Assembly: GCA_904846145.1 (NCBI GenBank)
Contig: CAJGZL010000001.1
Span: forward strand, 1,240,001-1,304,000
Length of the DNA stretch: 64,000 nt
Direction of reading: 5' to 3'
Origin: Psychrobacter immobilis
GTDB lineage: Bacteria; Pseudomonadota; Gammaproteobacteria; Pseudomonadales; Moraxellaceae
The notes beneath the pieces were generated by a model that saw nothing but the letters and a program-made list of their open reading frames with translations, searched no databases and had not been told where the DNA came from. Positions 29,634 to 39,748 of this stretch are shown one piece after another. Each line of letters begins with the position of its first letter. Position 1 is the stretch's first letter. The translations under genes and the position numbers were made by a program.

Positions 29634-30182
29634 ATGCAACTATGCCCTTGCCAAGTCTCGCCAAAGTTAGATTTCTTAATACAGCCCATAGCTTATAGCG
29701 ACTGCTGTCAGCCGTATCACGATAGTTTACTTGATAACAGTAGTGATAAAGCTGATGGTATCAAAGCCGAAAGTGCTGAGCGTCTCATGCGTACGCGTTA
29801 TAGTGCTTTTGTGTTGGTGAAGCCAGAATATATCGTCAAGACTACTTTACCTGCGCAGCAAGCATTACTTGATACTAAGTCTATAGAATCATGGGCACGT
29901 GAGACCAATTGGGCAGGATTAGAGATTGTCAGTCATACTGCAAAGCTAGGTAAGCGTCATGCACAAGTTGAGTTTAAAGCGTTTTATACCCAGTCAAAAG
30001 GGCAGCCTGATGGTCAGCAAGCTGCGCATCATGAATTATCTAGTTTCGTAAAGGTAAAAGATAAAACAAGTGAGCGCTGGTACTTTTTAGATCCGACTGT
30101 TGATATGAGTGTTAGTCAAAAACAGCCGTGTATTTGTGGGTCTGGGGAGAAGTTTAAGCGGTGTTGTGGTGACTTCATCTAA
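29634..30182 (+). CDS. ychJ: YchJ family protein (UPF0225)
   Basis: 182-residue protein with SEC-C-type zinc-binding ends: an N-terminal CPCQ followed by the DCCQPYHD motif, the family's AERLMRTRYSAFVL stretch, and the C-terminal PCICGSGEKFKRCCGD. Similar SEC-C motifs bind zinc in SecA. The central domain has an NTF2-like fold in the family. Function unknown. Its last four bases overlap the convergent amidotransferase gene. Confidence 0.9.
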   Translation: MQLCPCQVSPKLDFLIQPIAYSDCCQPYHDSLLDNSSDKADGIKAESAERLMRTRYSAFVLVKPEYIVKTTLPAQQALLDTKSIESWARETNWAGLEIVSHTAKLGKRHAQVEFKAFYTQSKGQPDGQQAAHHELSSFVKVKDKTSERWYFLDPTVDMSVSQKQPCICGSGEKFKRCCGDFI

Positions 30183-31078
30183 ACACTCGCCCCAACCGCT
30201 CGTGCAATGGCTATCCCTTCGTCAATCGTTAAAAACTTACGCTGGCTTGGACTGTCTTTAAATAGAATATCGCCATCTCGAAAGATGATGCATTCGTTGA
30301 CGGCCAGCTGTTGCCATTTTTCATTTTTGGTCAAGGGTACGGTGACTAAGATAGTGACTTTATCAGTATCAGTGGTCACATCACCAAAGTTAATCGCCAG
30401 CTCATCATCAGCCAACTCCGCCTTGCCAAATGGCGCTTGACGGGTGAGATAAAACAATAAGCTACCCGCATAAGCCAGTTGCCAATTGCCATTAGATATC
30501 AGGCAATTAAACAGCCCATTGGCCGATAGATAACGGCATTGAGTGGTCAGAAAGTTGAATAGAGTCCGATCATCAGGACGCGATTTAAAGCTGCTCTTAA
30601 GGCGATTAATTAAGTAGCAAAATGCCATTTCAGAATCAGTAGTACCGACAGGCTGGCAGTATTCAGCATTGCCATTGTCTTGCAAACGCTGACAGCGCTG
30701 AATAAAAGACTTATTCATCTGTCCATTATGCGCAAATACCCACTGCTCGCCCCATACTTCACGGACAAAGGGATGGGTGTTAGCCAAGCAGTTTTGACCT
30801 TGAGTGGCCTTACGGATATGAGCGATGACATTTATCGCCTTGATCGGATAGTTATTGACCAAATCTGCGACAGGCGACTCATGGCTAGGGCGATTATCAT
30901 GGAACAGACGCAGCCCCGTTGAAGCGTTATTATTGTCAGCGCAGTCACTACGCTCAAAAAACGCAATACCAAAACCATCTTCGTGGCTGTCCGTCATGCC
31001 GCCGCGCCGACGAAACCCTGCAAAGCTAAAGCCTATATCGGTTGGGACATTACAGTTCATACCTAAGAGTTGACACAT
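30179..31078 (-). CDS. Class II glutamine amidotransferase, YafJ type
   Basis: 299-residue single-domain Ntn-type glutaminase. The nucleophile Cys follows the initiator Met (MCQLLGMNCN). RRGGMTDSHEDGFGIAF and the HNGQ segment (WVFAHNGQMNK) match the amidotransferase active site, and TRQAPFGKAEL is the YafJ-family signature. The partner receiving ammonia is unknown. It directly follows the DUF2007 gene (TAA then ATG), implying an operon. A frameshifted paralogue sits at 33180-34029, on the other side of thrB. Confidence 0.9.
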   Translation of the reverse strand: MCQLLGMNCNVPTDIGFSFAGFRRRGGMTDSHEDGFGIAFFERSDCADNNNASTGLRLFHDNRPSHESPVADLVNNYPIKAINVIAHIRKATQGQNCLANTHPFVREVWGEQWVFAHNGQMNKSFIQRCQRLQDNGNAEYCQPVGTTDSEMAFCYLINRLKSSFKSRPDDRTLFNFLTTQCRYLSANGLFNCLISNGNWQLAYAGSLLFYLTRQAPFGKAELADDELAINFGDVTTDTDKVTILVTVPLTKNEKWQQLAVNECIIFRDGDILFKDSPSQRKFLTIDEGIAIARAVGASV

Positions 31079-31414
31079 TTACAGAGTACCGCCTTTATTC
31101 ATTGTACTGCCATCGCTTATCGCTTGGTTTGATGAAGTGTCGTTACTGATACCTAATTCAGCATCACTCATCTGGGCCAGCAAACTTGCACCATCAGCAC
31201 CATCGTTATTGACGCTTTGTAGAATCTGCTGAGCTTGTGCTAGATCGGTTTTTTCGACCCATAATACGATGCCAGAGTTCATGCCTGGTATAGCGCTCAG
31301 CGGCTGGAGAGAAACTGTAACGCCATTATTACGTAATAGGTTGGCATGTAGCTCGCCTTGTATATTAGTGTCGTAGCGTGCCAGCTGGTGCCAGTTATCA
31401 GATTCATTAGTCAT
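31079..31414 (-). CDS. DUF2007-type putative signal transducing protein
   Basis: 111-residue protein. The frame opens at 31516, but the ATG at 31414 is preceded by AAAGGA at seven bases and removes an unlikely leader. The core (WHQLARYDTNIQGELHANLL, then VTVSLQPL and VWVEKTDLAQAQQIL) is the short alpha/beta fold of DUF2007, a family sometimes called putative signal transducing proteins. Its tail is Asn/Asp/Ser-rich. The stop abuts the start of the amidotransferase. Confidence 0.8.
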   Translation of the reverse strand: MTNESDNWHQLARYDTNIQGELHANLLRNNGVTVSLQPLSAIPGMNSGIVLWVEKTDLAQAQQILQSVNNDGADGASLLAQMSDAELGISNDTSSNQAISDGSTMNKGGTL

Positions 31415-31654
31415 AGTATTATCCTTTAATTGGGCAATGTTAGGTTCTACAGATTTAGCCATAAAAAGGCTTGGCAGCCTATAAGTGGCTAAGACTTTGA
31501 GAATAGATAAGGTCAATTCAGAATAAGCCTATACAAAAGGATGAGAATAAAATTAAACCAATTGATTCATTGTATATTCTTTAACCAGCGCTAGGGTAGC
31601 TATATCATTACTAATCCCAGCTTTCTATCACTTGATATAAATCAGCTAAAAGCT

Positions 31655-32944
31655 TTATTGATAACTAACAAACCCTTGTGACCAATTGATTTGACCTAGC
31701 GGATACTCATCAATATGAAAACCGTTTGGATAATCTATAAAACCAGGCTGTGACTTTAATTGATCTATAGCTGCTTGAGCCTGTTTGCTAGTAGCAAATA
31801 CTCCGATAAGTTTAAAATCTTCTACGTCATTATCTTTGTTGTCATCTTTATAGCGAGCATGTTCAAGCACATATACAGTATTTTGCGATTTTTCGACATG
31901 CGAGAAGTGATAAGCGGCAAGGCGTTTCATTAAGTCAGGGTTTTTGACCATGATATTATCGCCCGTACGTCCCTCGGTGCGATTATAATGAATGACATTA
32001 AGGCGCAGTAGCCAGAATATCACTGCCGCTTTGGCAAGCATCACCGGTAGCGCCTGTTTTTCATCAAAATTAAGCACGCGCTTAGACTCATACCCCTTTA
32101 AAAAAGCGCTCATTTTACTACGGTCAAAATTTACCGTCTCGCCTTGCTCAGCATCGCCCCAAGTCGTACAAAAGTCATTGATAGTGATGGCAATATCCAT
32201 CACATAATGATCGACACTGACCTCAGTAAAATCAAGTAAGCCCGTCAGTTTTGCATTGGCTTGTTGACCATTGTTAGAGGGCAAATTCTGTGCTGGCAGG
32301 TTTTGTGATGGTAAGTCCCACAAGGTATTATCAGCAAACATATCAAGATGACACAGACCTTTTGGCAAGGTATCAAGTGGCAAATCCGTATAAGACTGCC
32401 AAATATCACGCATCAGTTTGGCTTCATCACCAGGCATAAATTGAATTTCGCGATCACGAACCTCACTCCACGGATAAAGCGCTACGCCATAATCCTCGCT
32501 TGGTTGCAGCGCCTGCAAGGTTTCATGCAGTAGTGCTAACGCTGCGCCAATCTCGTGACACATCGCTTGGGTAGTTTGCTTAGGATGCGCGCCAGCTAGG
32601 CAAGGTACTAAGGTAATGGCTTTATTATCGTAATGGATAACGTAGCTTTTTTGCTTTGTATTATCATCTTCTTCATCATTGACTAGAGCCAATGGCGCAG
32701 CAACGGGCAGTTTACCTTGCAATTGATTAAGAATAACCGCCATTTTTTCGATATCACTTGGTGGACGCTCTTCGAATAAAGTGAAGACATAAGAGTGCTC
32801 GCCATCGCTATCATCAGTGGTTTGAATAAACCAGTTTGAGTTTTTGATACCTTGGGTAATCGGAATAGCACGGGCAAAAGATACGCCAAAGTTTTGACAA
32901 AATGCAGCAAATTGCTCATTAGTAAGTTGAGTATAGACGGACAT
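31655..32944 (-). CDS. thrB: Homoserine kinase (APH-fold) with C-terminal DUF7336-like domain
   Basis: 429 residues. The first ~320 match the ThrB2/aminoglycoside phosphotransferase-like homoserine kinase: MSVYTQLTNEQFAAFC, QGIKNSNWFI, the catalytic GLCHLDMFADNTLW and LLDFTEVSVDHYVMDIA. It would phosphorylate homoserine for threonine synthesis. The last ~75 residues (VYVLEHARYK, FKLIGVFATSKQAQAAID, QPGFIDYP, then the WSQGF end) look like a separate small domain, resembling DUF7336. This extension is absent from usual ThrB proteins of about 315 residues. Confidence 0.85.
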   Translation of the reverse strand: MSVYTQLTNEQFAAFCQNFGVSFARAIPITQGIKNSNWFIQTTDDSDGEHSYVFTLFEERPPSDIEKMAVILNQLQGKLPVAAPLALVNDEEDDNTKQKSYVIHYDNKAITLVPCLAGAHPKQTTQAMCHEIGAALALLHETLQALQPSEDYGVALYPWSEVRDREIQFMPGDEAKLMRDIWQSYTDLPLDTLPKGLCHLDMFADNTLWDLPSQNLPAQNLPSNNGQQANAKLTGLLDFTEVSVDHYVMDIAITINDFCTTWGDAEQGETVNFDRSKMSAFLKGYESKRVLNFDEKQALPVMLAKAAVIFWLLRLNVIHYNRTEGRTGDNIMVKNPDLMKRLAAYHFSHVEKSQNTVYVLEHARYKDDNKDNDVEDFKLIGVFATSKQAQAAIDQLKSQPGFIDYPNGFHIDEYPLGQINWSQGFVSYQ

Positions 32945-33179
32945 GGGCGCTCTCGTAAGAATTGATGAATAAATGGAGATATTGAATCATTTAGAATAAG
33001 GCTATTATACCTAAAATTGTTAAGCTTACACCTTGATGCGGCAACTACCTTTATTATTCAAAGTTATTTGGCTTTTAAGGTTGATATCGTCACCATTACT
33101 CCATCACAGTTTAGAATAAGCCTTAACAACATTTCCATTATGGTTTTTACTTTTTATTATAAAAACGACTGCGTACAAA

Positions 33180-34029
33180 CTACTTATTCTTAGCAATCTC
33201 TAAACCTTTTTCAATCGATAAATACTCAGGCCACTCTGGAATATCTTGATAAATAATCTCGCCCTCAGCAAATATCACGCACTCGTTGATAGCTAACTGT
33301 TGCCAGTTTTCGTCACTAGTCAATGGTGTCGTCGCGAGTACGGTGATAACATCGTCAGACTTGTTAACTTGAGCGAAATCGATAGTGACATCAGCATCTA
33401 TAAGCGTTGCTGAGCCAAACGGCGCTTGGCGGGTAACATAAAATAGTAAAGTGGTGGCGTAACTCAGTAGCCAATCACCATTAGATAATAAGCAATTAAA
33501 AAAGACCATTCTCAGCCAAAAATCGACACTGCTTTGTCAAAAAGTCAAACATCGTCTTATCATCAGGCTTATGCTCAAAACGCTCTTTTAACTGGTTAAG
33601 CAAATAGCAAAAGGCAAACTCGGAATCCGTATCGCCTACTGGGCAATAATAGCGCGACACTCCTTGCTTGATAGCATCGTTATCACTCGCCTGCTTAATA
33701 GTCATTTTACCATTATGAGAAAACACCCAAGACTCACCCCATATCTCACGAATAAAGGGATGAGCATTACGCAACAGACTATCATCTGACTTACGCAGAT
33801 GCACGATAGTGGTTAAAGCTTTAACTTTAGTGAGGCTCACCAGTTCAGCAATTGGCGAGTCCATAGCCGCGCGATCATCACAATACAGTCGTAGCCCTGT
33901 CGGCTCAAAATAAGCCACGCCAAAGCCCTCAGTATGATCATCAGTCAAGCCGCCACGACAACGAAAGCCTGTAAAGGAAAAGCTAATATCGGCAGGGTTT
34001 TTGCTGTTCATAGCGAACAATTGACACAT
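33180..34029 (-). pseudogene. Second YafJ-type glutamine amidotransferase, frameshifted
   Basis: Two frames (33496-34029 and 33180-33509) together equal one paralogue of the 30179 gene. It keeps MCQLFAMNS, RCRGGLTDDHTEGFGVA and TRQAPFGSATL. The break is at an A6 run at 33498-33503 (T6 on the coding strand): with one base fewer the reading would be GLFNCLLSNGDW, matching GLFNCLISNGNW in the intact copy. The gene is thus broken by a single-base insertion in a homopolymer, a recent mutation, a phase-variable site or a sequencing error. Confidence 0.88.
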
Positions 34030-34181
34030 AAGGAGCCTTAATATTTTTTTAAAATTTCAATTATCAAATTTTTGAACTTTGAGAGGTTAAACAATAACTT
34101 TATTATATATAAATTCAAATAAATGATAGTTAAAAGTTTTGTTAGCTTTGTAGTTTTAAGAAAATTAAAGTAGTTATAAAA

Positions 34182-35093
34182 GACCTCTTGCAAAAGTAGT
34201 TGTAAGACACAACATATATTATTGAACTCTACTTACTTAATAGATATGCCAAACATAGATAAGCTACTCAAACAAAGTGACGCTGGTTTTAAACGCTACA
34301 CTGGCATTCATAAAGCCACCTTTTATGACATGCTTGATGCCATGCAAGAGCATGAAGCATCTAAGACCAAATCAGGCAGACCAAGTGTGCTCAGTCTTAA
34401 GGAGCAGATACTACTCGCCCTGACTTATTGGCGTGAATACCGCACGCTTTATCATATCAGTATGGACTTTGGTATTCATGAGTCTTCTGCTAGCCGTATC
34501 ATTCGTAAAGTAGAAGACATCCTGATTGACTCTGGCAAGTTTGAATTGCCTAAAAAGTTGCCTAGTCGTGTCGATGAGGATACCAATTGGTCAGTCGTCA
34601 TTGTCGATGCCACCGAAACCCCAATTGAGCGTCCAAAAAAAACCAAAGAGACTACTATAGCGGTAAGAAAAAACAACACACCTTAAAAGCGCAGGTTATC
34701 GTCCATTGGCAAACAGGGTTGATACTTGATGTGCAAACCTGTAAAGGGTCAATCCACGATTTTAAGCTGTATAAAGATACTTGTCCTGATTGGTTACCTG
34801 AGAATACTAACTATCTAGCAGACAGTGGTTATCAGGGTATAGCAAATCTACATAACCAAACTTTCACACCATTTAAGAAACCTCGTGGTGGTCAGTTATT
34901 GGAGATATGCAAACAGGCCAATCACTATCTGGCAAAGTTCCGTATTGTGGTTGAGCACAAAATAGGCTTAATCAAGTTGTTTAAAATCGTGGCTCATAAA
35001 TATCGCAACCGTCGTCAGCGCTATGATCTTAGAATGAAGCTGTTTGCTGGTATCATTAATTCCGAGCTTAGACTATGACTTTTGCAAGAGGTC
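34182..35093 (+). mobile_element. IS5-superfamily insertion sequence
   Basis: About 912 bp with perfect terminal inverted repeats GACCTCTTGCAAAAGT / ACTTTTGCAAGAGGTC. Flanks on both sides read TAAAA, so the target duplication is TA to TAAAA; its exact length and the outermost base are ambiguous. It lies between the broken amidotransferase and hisF. Confidence 0.88.
34246..35078 (+). CDS. IS5-type transposase made by -1 frameshifting
   Basis: The first frame (from the ATG at 34246; a TTG at 34222 is also open) encodes a helix-turn-helix region (SGRPSVLSLKEQILLALTYW) and the first catalytic Asp (VIVDATETPIERP). The second encodes the rest of the DDE domain (GSIHDFKLYKD, ADSGYQG, VVEHKIGLIKLFKI). 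The frames are offset by -1 and meet at an A8 run (34635-34642), giving RPKKNQRDYYSGKKK after slippage. Programmed frameshifting is common in such elements, so this is probably functional rather than broken. Confidence 0.82.
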
Positions 35094-35198
35094 TAAAATA
35101 GATAGCTTAAATGTCGATTACCATGATATCAGCTTGCTAATTTTGGTAAAATGCATCGATAAATACCTTTATGGTTTTAAATGAATAAGTGAGACCCT

Positions 35199-35981
35199 AT
35201 GCTAGCAAAACGTATTATTCCATGTTTGGATGTAGATAATGGTCGCGTGGTCAAAGGTGTGCAGTTCGTCGATATTATCGATGCAGGCGATCCTGTCGAA
35301 GTCGCTAGACGCTATAACGAACAAGGCGCTGATGAGATTACTTTTTTAGATATTACGGCGACCAGCGACGCGCGTGATACTACCTATCATACGGTTGAGC
35401 GTATGGCAGAAAGCGTCTTTGTACCGCTAACTGTCGGTGGCGGTGTACGTAAGGTCGCTGATATCCGTAACCTGCTTAATGCAGGCGCAGATAAAGTGGC
35501 GATCAACTCAGCAGCTGTTTTTACTCCTGAATTCGTAGGGGAAGCGGCACAAAAATTTGGCAACCAATGTATCGTCGTGGCTATCGATGCTAAGCAAGTC
35601 GCTGATATTATGATCGATGGTATCCTGCAACCACGTTGGGAAATCTTTACCCATGGCGGTCGTAAGCCGACAGGCATAGATGCGGTTGCTTGGGCGTCTA
35701 AAATGGCAGAGCTGGGCGCTGGTGAATTATTAGTCACTTCAATGGATGGGGATGGTACCAAAAAGGGCTACGATTTAGCTTTAATGAAGCAGATTACTAG
35801 CCATGTCAACGTACCAGTAATCGCTTCAGGTGGTGTCGGTAATTTGCAGCATTTAGCCGATGGTGTATTGCAAGGTGGCGTCGATGCGGTACTTGCCGCT
35901 AGTATCTTCCACTTCGGTGAGCACACTGTTTTGGAGGCAAAACGCTACATGGCAGCACAAGGTATACCGATGCGCCTATAA
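35199..35981 (+). CDS. hisF: Imidazole glycerol phosphate synthase subunit HisF
   Basis: 260-residue TIM-barrel cyclase subunit that uses ammonia from HisH to close the imidazole ring in histidine synthesis. [17 protein letters not shown] carries the catalytic first Asp, VVAIDAKQV the second. VGGGVRK and ASGGVG are the phosphate-binding loops. No other his genes are adjacent, so the pathway is dispersed, as in relatives. Confidence 0.96.
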   Translation: MLAKRIIPCLDVDNGRVVKGVQFVDIIDAGDPVEVARRYNEQGADEITFLDITATSDARDTTYHTVERMAESVFVPLTVGGGVRKVADIRNLLNAGADKVAINSAAVFTPEFVGEAAQKFGNQCIVVAIDAKQVADIMIDGILQPRWEIFTHGGRKPTGIDAVAWASKMAELGAGELLVTSMDGDGTKKGYDLALMKQITSHVNVPVIASGGVGNLQHLADGVLQGGVDAVLAASIFHFGEHTVLEAKRYMAAQGIPMRL

Positions 35982-36107
35982 GGCAGTAATGGCTGTGTAA
36001 AACACAATTTTATTTAGAAAAATGCTATCATAGCGCTACCTATTTATTGATGATAACTCATCTCAGCACATTTACGATAAAAACGATTCATAATAAAGGA
36101 TAACTCT

Positions 36108-36632
36108 ATGTCAAATTTACAACAACAGCGCGATGCCGTCACTCATATCGATGGTAACTTGCACCAAAATGCTGACGTTCGTGTCGGTATAGTGGTCGCC
36201 CGTTTCAACGGCTTTGTCGTTGAGTCACTAGTAGATGGCGCTATCGATGCGCTATTACGTCATGGCGTATTGGGTAGCAATATCACTGTCGTCCGAGTAC
36301 CTGGCGCTTTTGAGTTACCGCTAGTCGCCCAGCGTGCTGCTGAATCAGATCGTTTTGACGCTATTGTCGCTTTGGGCGCTATTATCCGTGGTAGCACCCC
36401 ACATTTCGACTTTGTGGCCAGCGAATCCGCTAAAGGCTTAAGTAGTGTTGCTACCGATTATAATATCCCTGTCGCTAATGGCGTATTAACCACCGATAGC
36501 ATCGAGCAAGCGATTGAACGTGCGGGCACTAAAGCCGGTAACAAAGGCTCAGAGGCGGCGATGGTGGTGCTTGAGATGATCGCGGTACTATCACAGCTAG
36601 ATATCGATGACAGCGATGAAGACGACGCTTAA
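36108..36632 (+). CDS. ribH: 6,7-dimethyl-8-ribityllumazine synthase
   Basis: 174-residue subunit that condenses ArP with dihydroxybutanone phosphate in riboflavin synthesis and assembles into a large shell. Visible are [26 protein letters not shown] and [20 protein letters not shown], which holds the catalytic His. The acidic tail ([10 protein letters not shown]) is an extension. It is followed by nusB, a common ribH-nusB-thiL-pgpA order. Confidence 0.96.
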   Translation: MSNLQQQRDAVTHIDGNLHQNADVRVGIVVARFNGFVVESLVDGAIDALLRHGVLGSNITVVRVPGAFELPLVAQRAAESDRFDAIVALGAIIRGSTPHFDFVASESAKGLSSVATDYNIPVANGVLTTDSIEQAIERAGTKAGNKGSEAAMVVLEMIAVLSQLDIDDSDEDDA

Positions 36633-36669
36633 TTTGAAGCGCTCGTAGGTTAATCATTTTAAAAAATTA

Positions 36670-36700
36670 ATGAGCGCTATGCCACTATCATAGCGCTCAT
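36670..36700 (+). repeat. Perfect 12-bp hairpin between ribH and nusB
   Basis: ATGAGCGCTATG and CATAGCGCTCAT around a 7-nt loop, about 40 bp after the ribH stop. There is no T-run, so it may stabilise the ribH mRNA or weaken read-through. Confidence 0.6.
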
Positions 36701-36830
36701 GCTCTAAAACGGACTGGCAAAATTTACCAGTCGACTACTATTTAACAGCATTGTTTCTTATTAATAATACGCTCCAAAACCATTTATTAACGACCCTATT
36801 TAACATATTAACACCTAGGTACTGACCCTT

Positions 36831-37934
36831 ATGACTGACCAACTCAAGCAAGCTATTAACGCTGCAAAAACCGCTCAAAACCATACCGACATGGATTTGA
36901 AGTCCGAACAAGCCGAAGCGATTCGTCTGGCAAGCAGTAGTGCTGGTGAGCAGAGCTTCGATATGAGTGAGTCGACTTATAAGACTAGTCACACGGCGGT
37001 ACGAAAGGCGCGTCGATTTGCTATGCAAGGCTTGTATGAGTGGCTAGTTACCGATCGTCGCTTTGATACCTCAGGTAAGATGGGCTGGAAAGACAATGCC
37101 CCACATGATATCGCAGCGCGTACGCGTGCCACTAATGCGATGCATACAGTACATATTGGCTATTATCATGAGATGATGCATGATATCCCAGAGCAAATTG
37201 ATGCTTTAGATGCGCTTATTAGCCAGCATCTAGACCGTGAAGTGGATCAGCTCGATACCGTTGAACACGCGATTTTGCTGATTGGTGCTTATGAGCTACA
37301 AAACCGCTTAGAGATTCCTTATAAAGTCGTGATGGACGAAGCGATGAAGCTGAATAATCACTTTGGAGCGACCGACGCGCATAAATTAATCAATGCGGTA
37401 CTGGATAGAATAGCCATTGAATTGCGTAGTCTTGAAGTAGAAGCTGACACCAAAGCCAATAAGCGCAACTCACAAAGGCCTGCGGTTACACAAATATCAG
37501 TACCAACGCTAGTCAACGAAACAGCGCTAGCTGCCGAAACTGAGACAGCTGATGCCTCTACTAAGCCCCGAATTAGCGCTAATAAAGCAGGCGTTAAGCG
37601 TAAGCGCCCTAATAAAGCTACCGCTGGCACTAGTACCAAAGCTGCGATTGCTAATGCAAAGGCTCAATCCATCAATACAAAAACAGACACCATTAAAACA
37701 GAGGATGCAGTACCAGCTGCTATCGTTGAAGAAACCAGCACGGTTACTATCAACGAAACCGTTGATAGTCAAAATGTAGAGACTACTACAGAGACGGGTA
37801 CAGAAAATTTAGATACGGCTAGTATCGTTGGTGTCAGTGTAAGTGAGTCAACAGCAGAGGCACATGATAGTAGTATCGATGATGATACTGCTCATCCAGA
37901 AAACACTGTTAATAAAGACAACGACTCGTTATGA
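36831..37934 (+). CDS. nusB: Transcription antitermination protein NusB with long C-terminal extension
   Basis: 367 residues. The helical NusB domain occupies about 55-205 ([44 protein letters not shown]). It binds boxA RNA with NusE for rRNA antitermination. After about residue 205 a roughly 160-residue low-complexity tail rich in Thr, Ala, Glu and Lys follows, absent from E. coli NusB (139 residues). The middle of the tail is basic ([16 protein letters not shown]) and the end acidic. The stop overlaps the thiL start (ATGA). Confidence 0.92.
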   Translation: MTDQLKQAINAAKTAQNHTDMDLKSEQAEAIRLASSSAGEQSFDMSESTYKTSHTAVRKARRFAMQGLYEWLVTDRRFDTSGKMGWKDNAPHDIAARTRATNAMHTVHIGYYHEMMHDIPEQIDALDALISQHLDREVDQLDTVEHAILLIGAYELQNRLEIPYKVVMDEAMKLNNHFGATDAHKLINAVLDRIAIELRSLEVEADTKANKRNSQRPAVTQISVPTLVNETALAAETETADASTKPRISANKAGVKRKRPNKATAGTSTKAAIANAKAQSINTKTDTIKTEDAVPAAIVEETSTVTINETVDSQNVETTTETGTENLDTASIVGVSVSESTAEAHDSSIDDDTAHPENTVNKDNDSL

Positions 37935-38977
37935 CTGAATTTGAGCTAATTGAGCGCATATTTCTTAAGCTGCAAGCTGATTTATCTTTGCCTACTGATA
38001 TCAGTCAAGGCATCAATAAAGGCATCGGTGATGACGCTGCCGTAATGAGCTTGCCAGCTGACGCGCGGCTGGTGAGTTGCATCGATACGCTCGTGCAAGG
38101 CCGACACTTTAGCGCAGATTGGGACGAGGTTAACGCGTTAGCATTCTCTATTGGCTATAAAGCAGTTGCCGTCAATATCTCAGATTTAGCCGCTATGGGC
38201 GCCGCGCCGCACAGCATCTTACTAGCATTAGCTTTGCCTGAGCGCTTAGCTAATGAGCTATGGCTAACTGAATTTGCTAAGGGCTTATTTCATGCCTGCA
38301 AGCTATTCAATGTGGCGCTGATCGGTGGTGATACGACTCGTAGTGATAGCTTAATATTGAGTGTTAGCGCTCAAGGGCTATTAGAGAAAAACACCCCAGC
38401 AGTCTATCGCTCAGGTGCGCAAGTGGGTGACAAGGTCTATGTATCGGGTACGCTTGGTGATGCCGCTTATGCTTTGAGAAACCTAGATAATGCCCATAAT
38501 ACTAGTGCTCAAGAGCTTGTCCATCGCTTACATATGCCAACGCCGCGTATCACATTAGGTGCTGCGTTAGCAAAAATTGGCGCGACCGCCATGATAGATA
38601 TCTCTGACGGGCTGTATCAGGACTTAGGTCATATCTGTCAGCAGAGTGGCGTTGCGATGCGCGTCAATCTTGAGCAGCTACCGGTTAGTGAGCCGTTAGC
38701 AAAAGTCGATTTGGCCCAGCGTCTATTGTGTCAATTGACCGGGGGCGATGATTACGAGCTAGCTTTTACTTTGCCTGCTAATGTCGAGCTACCTATCAGT
38801 AATACTCAAGTCACTTGCATTGGTGAAGTTATCGCTACTGCTGATAATGCTGATAGAAACTCTACCACCCCATTACATCCACAGTTATTTTATCAAAATC
38901 AAGCCGTCACTCAGGCAAACCCAGCACCTTTTACCATGCTTCCCACTTTGACGGGTTATCAACACTTTGCAGGTTAA
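37931..38977 (+). CDS. thiL: Thiamine-monophosphate kinase
   Basis: 348-residue kinase that phosphorylates thiamine monophosphate to the diphosphate cofactor. The AIRS/PurM-like fold is marked by [22 protein letters not shown]-type ([14 protein letters not shown]) and [11 protein letters not shown] motifs, plus [14 protein letters not shown] and [10 protein letters not shown]. It overlaps nusB by four bases, and pgpA begins three bases after it. Confidence 0.95.
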   Translation: MTEFELIERIFLKLQADLSLPTDISQGINKGIGDDAAVMSLPADARLVSCIDTLVQGRHFSADWDEVNALAFSIGYKAVAVNISDLAAMGAAPHSILLALALPERLANELWLTEFAKGLFHACKLFNVALIGGDTTRSDSLILSVSAQGLLEKNTPAVYRSGAQVGDKVYVSGTLGDAAYALRNLDNAHNTSAQELVHRLHMPTPRITLGAALAKIGATAMIDISDGLYQDLGHICQQSGVAMRVNLEQLPVSEPLAKVDLAQRLLCQLTGGDDYELAFTLPANVELPISNTQVTCIGEVIATADNADRNSTTPLHPQLFYQNQAVTQANPAPFTMLPTLTGYQHFAG

Positions 38978-38980
38978 GCT

Positions 38981-39589
38981 ATGACTAATGACGCCTCTAA
39001 CAACGAGCATAAGCCTGATAATAGCCATAAGCCTGATATCAGTAAGGCCAATAACTGCCCGCCCCTGCCTGCTAATGCCAGTACACTTGACGCCATAGTT
39101 TATTGGTTAGGTATTGGTTTGGGTAGCGGGCTGCCACGTCGCGCGCCTGGTACTTGGGGAACCGTTGGTGGACTCATTATCGCTATTCCGCTGATGAGCT
39201 TAGGCTTTGTGCCTTTTTTGATTATCACGATACTATCTTGTGTGATTGGCGTTTGGATATGTGGTCGTAGCTCTGAGCTAATGAACGTCCATGATGATCC
39301 GCATATCGTTTGGGATGAATGGTCGGGTATTTGGATTACCCTACTACCTTTCTCATATTTGAACGTAAGTATCGCTAACTTTTGGCAAGACATTACTCAA
39401 GCGCTATCTATTCTCTCGTTAGCAGTCGCTTTTATCCTATTTCGCTTTTTTGATATTATAAAACCGCCCCCTATCGGCTGGGCGGACGAAAAAGTCGCAG
39501 GCGGTCTCGGTATTATGCTTGATGATATTATCGCAGGGGTCATGGCCGCAATCGTTTGGATTATTTTTATCGTAGGTATAATGCTATAG
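38981..39589 (+). CDS. pgpA: Phosphatidylglycerophosphatase A
   Basis: 202-residue inner membrane phosphatase that makes phosphatidylglycerol. Signatures are GSGLPRRAPGTWGTVGG, DDPHIVWDEWSGIW and the WADEKVAGGLGIMLDDIIAG ending, with several hydrophobic helices. The first ~35 residues are a polar, His/Asn/Asp-rich extension before the conserved region. Its product is the substrate of the cardiolipin synthase at 3639. Confidence 0.95.
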   Translation: MTNDASNNEHKPDNSHKPDISKANNCPPLPANASTLDAIVYWLGIGLGSGLPRRAPGTWGTVGGLIIAIPLMSLGFVPFLIITILSCVIGVWICGRSSELMNVHDDPHIVWDEWSGIWITLLPFSYLNVSIANFWQDITQALSILSLAVAFILFRFFDIIKPPPIGWADEKVAGGLGIMLDDIIAGVMAAIVWIIFIVGIML

Positions 39590-39748
39590 CCAGCAGCATT
39601 GGTAATAGAGAATAACGCTCTATTATCACCTGTTAACTATTCCAATATAAATTAATGCCAACATAAATCGATATTTTCTACCTATATGTATTATCGGATA
39701 TTTAGGTTATAATTTTAAACTATATCTTGTTACACTTTTGGAAATACT

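Noticed and set aside
34222-35078. IS5 transposase read as a pseudogene
   Set aside because: The two frames are offset by -1 at an A8 slippery run and rejoin in a sensible protein; programmed frameshifting explains it better.
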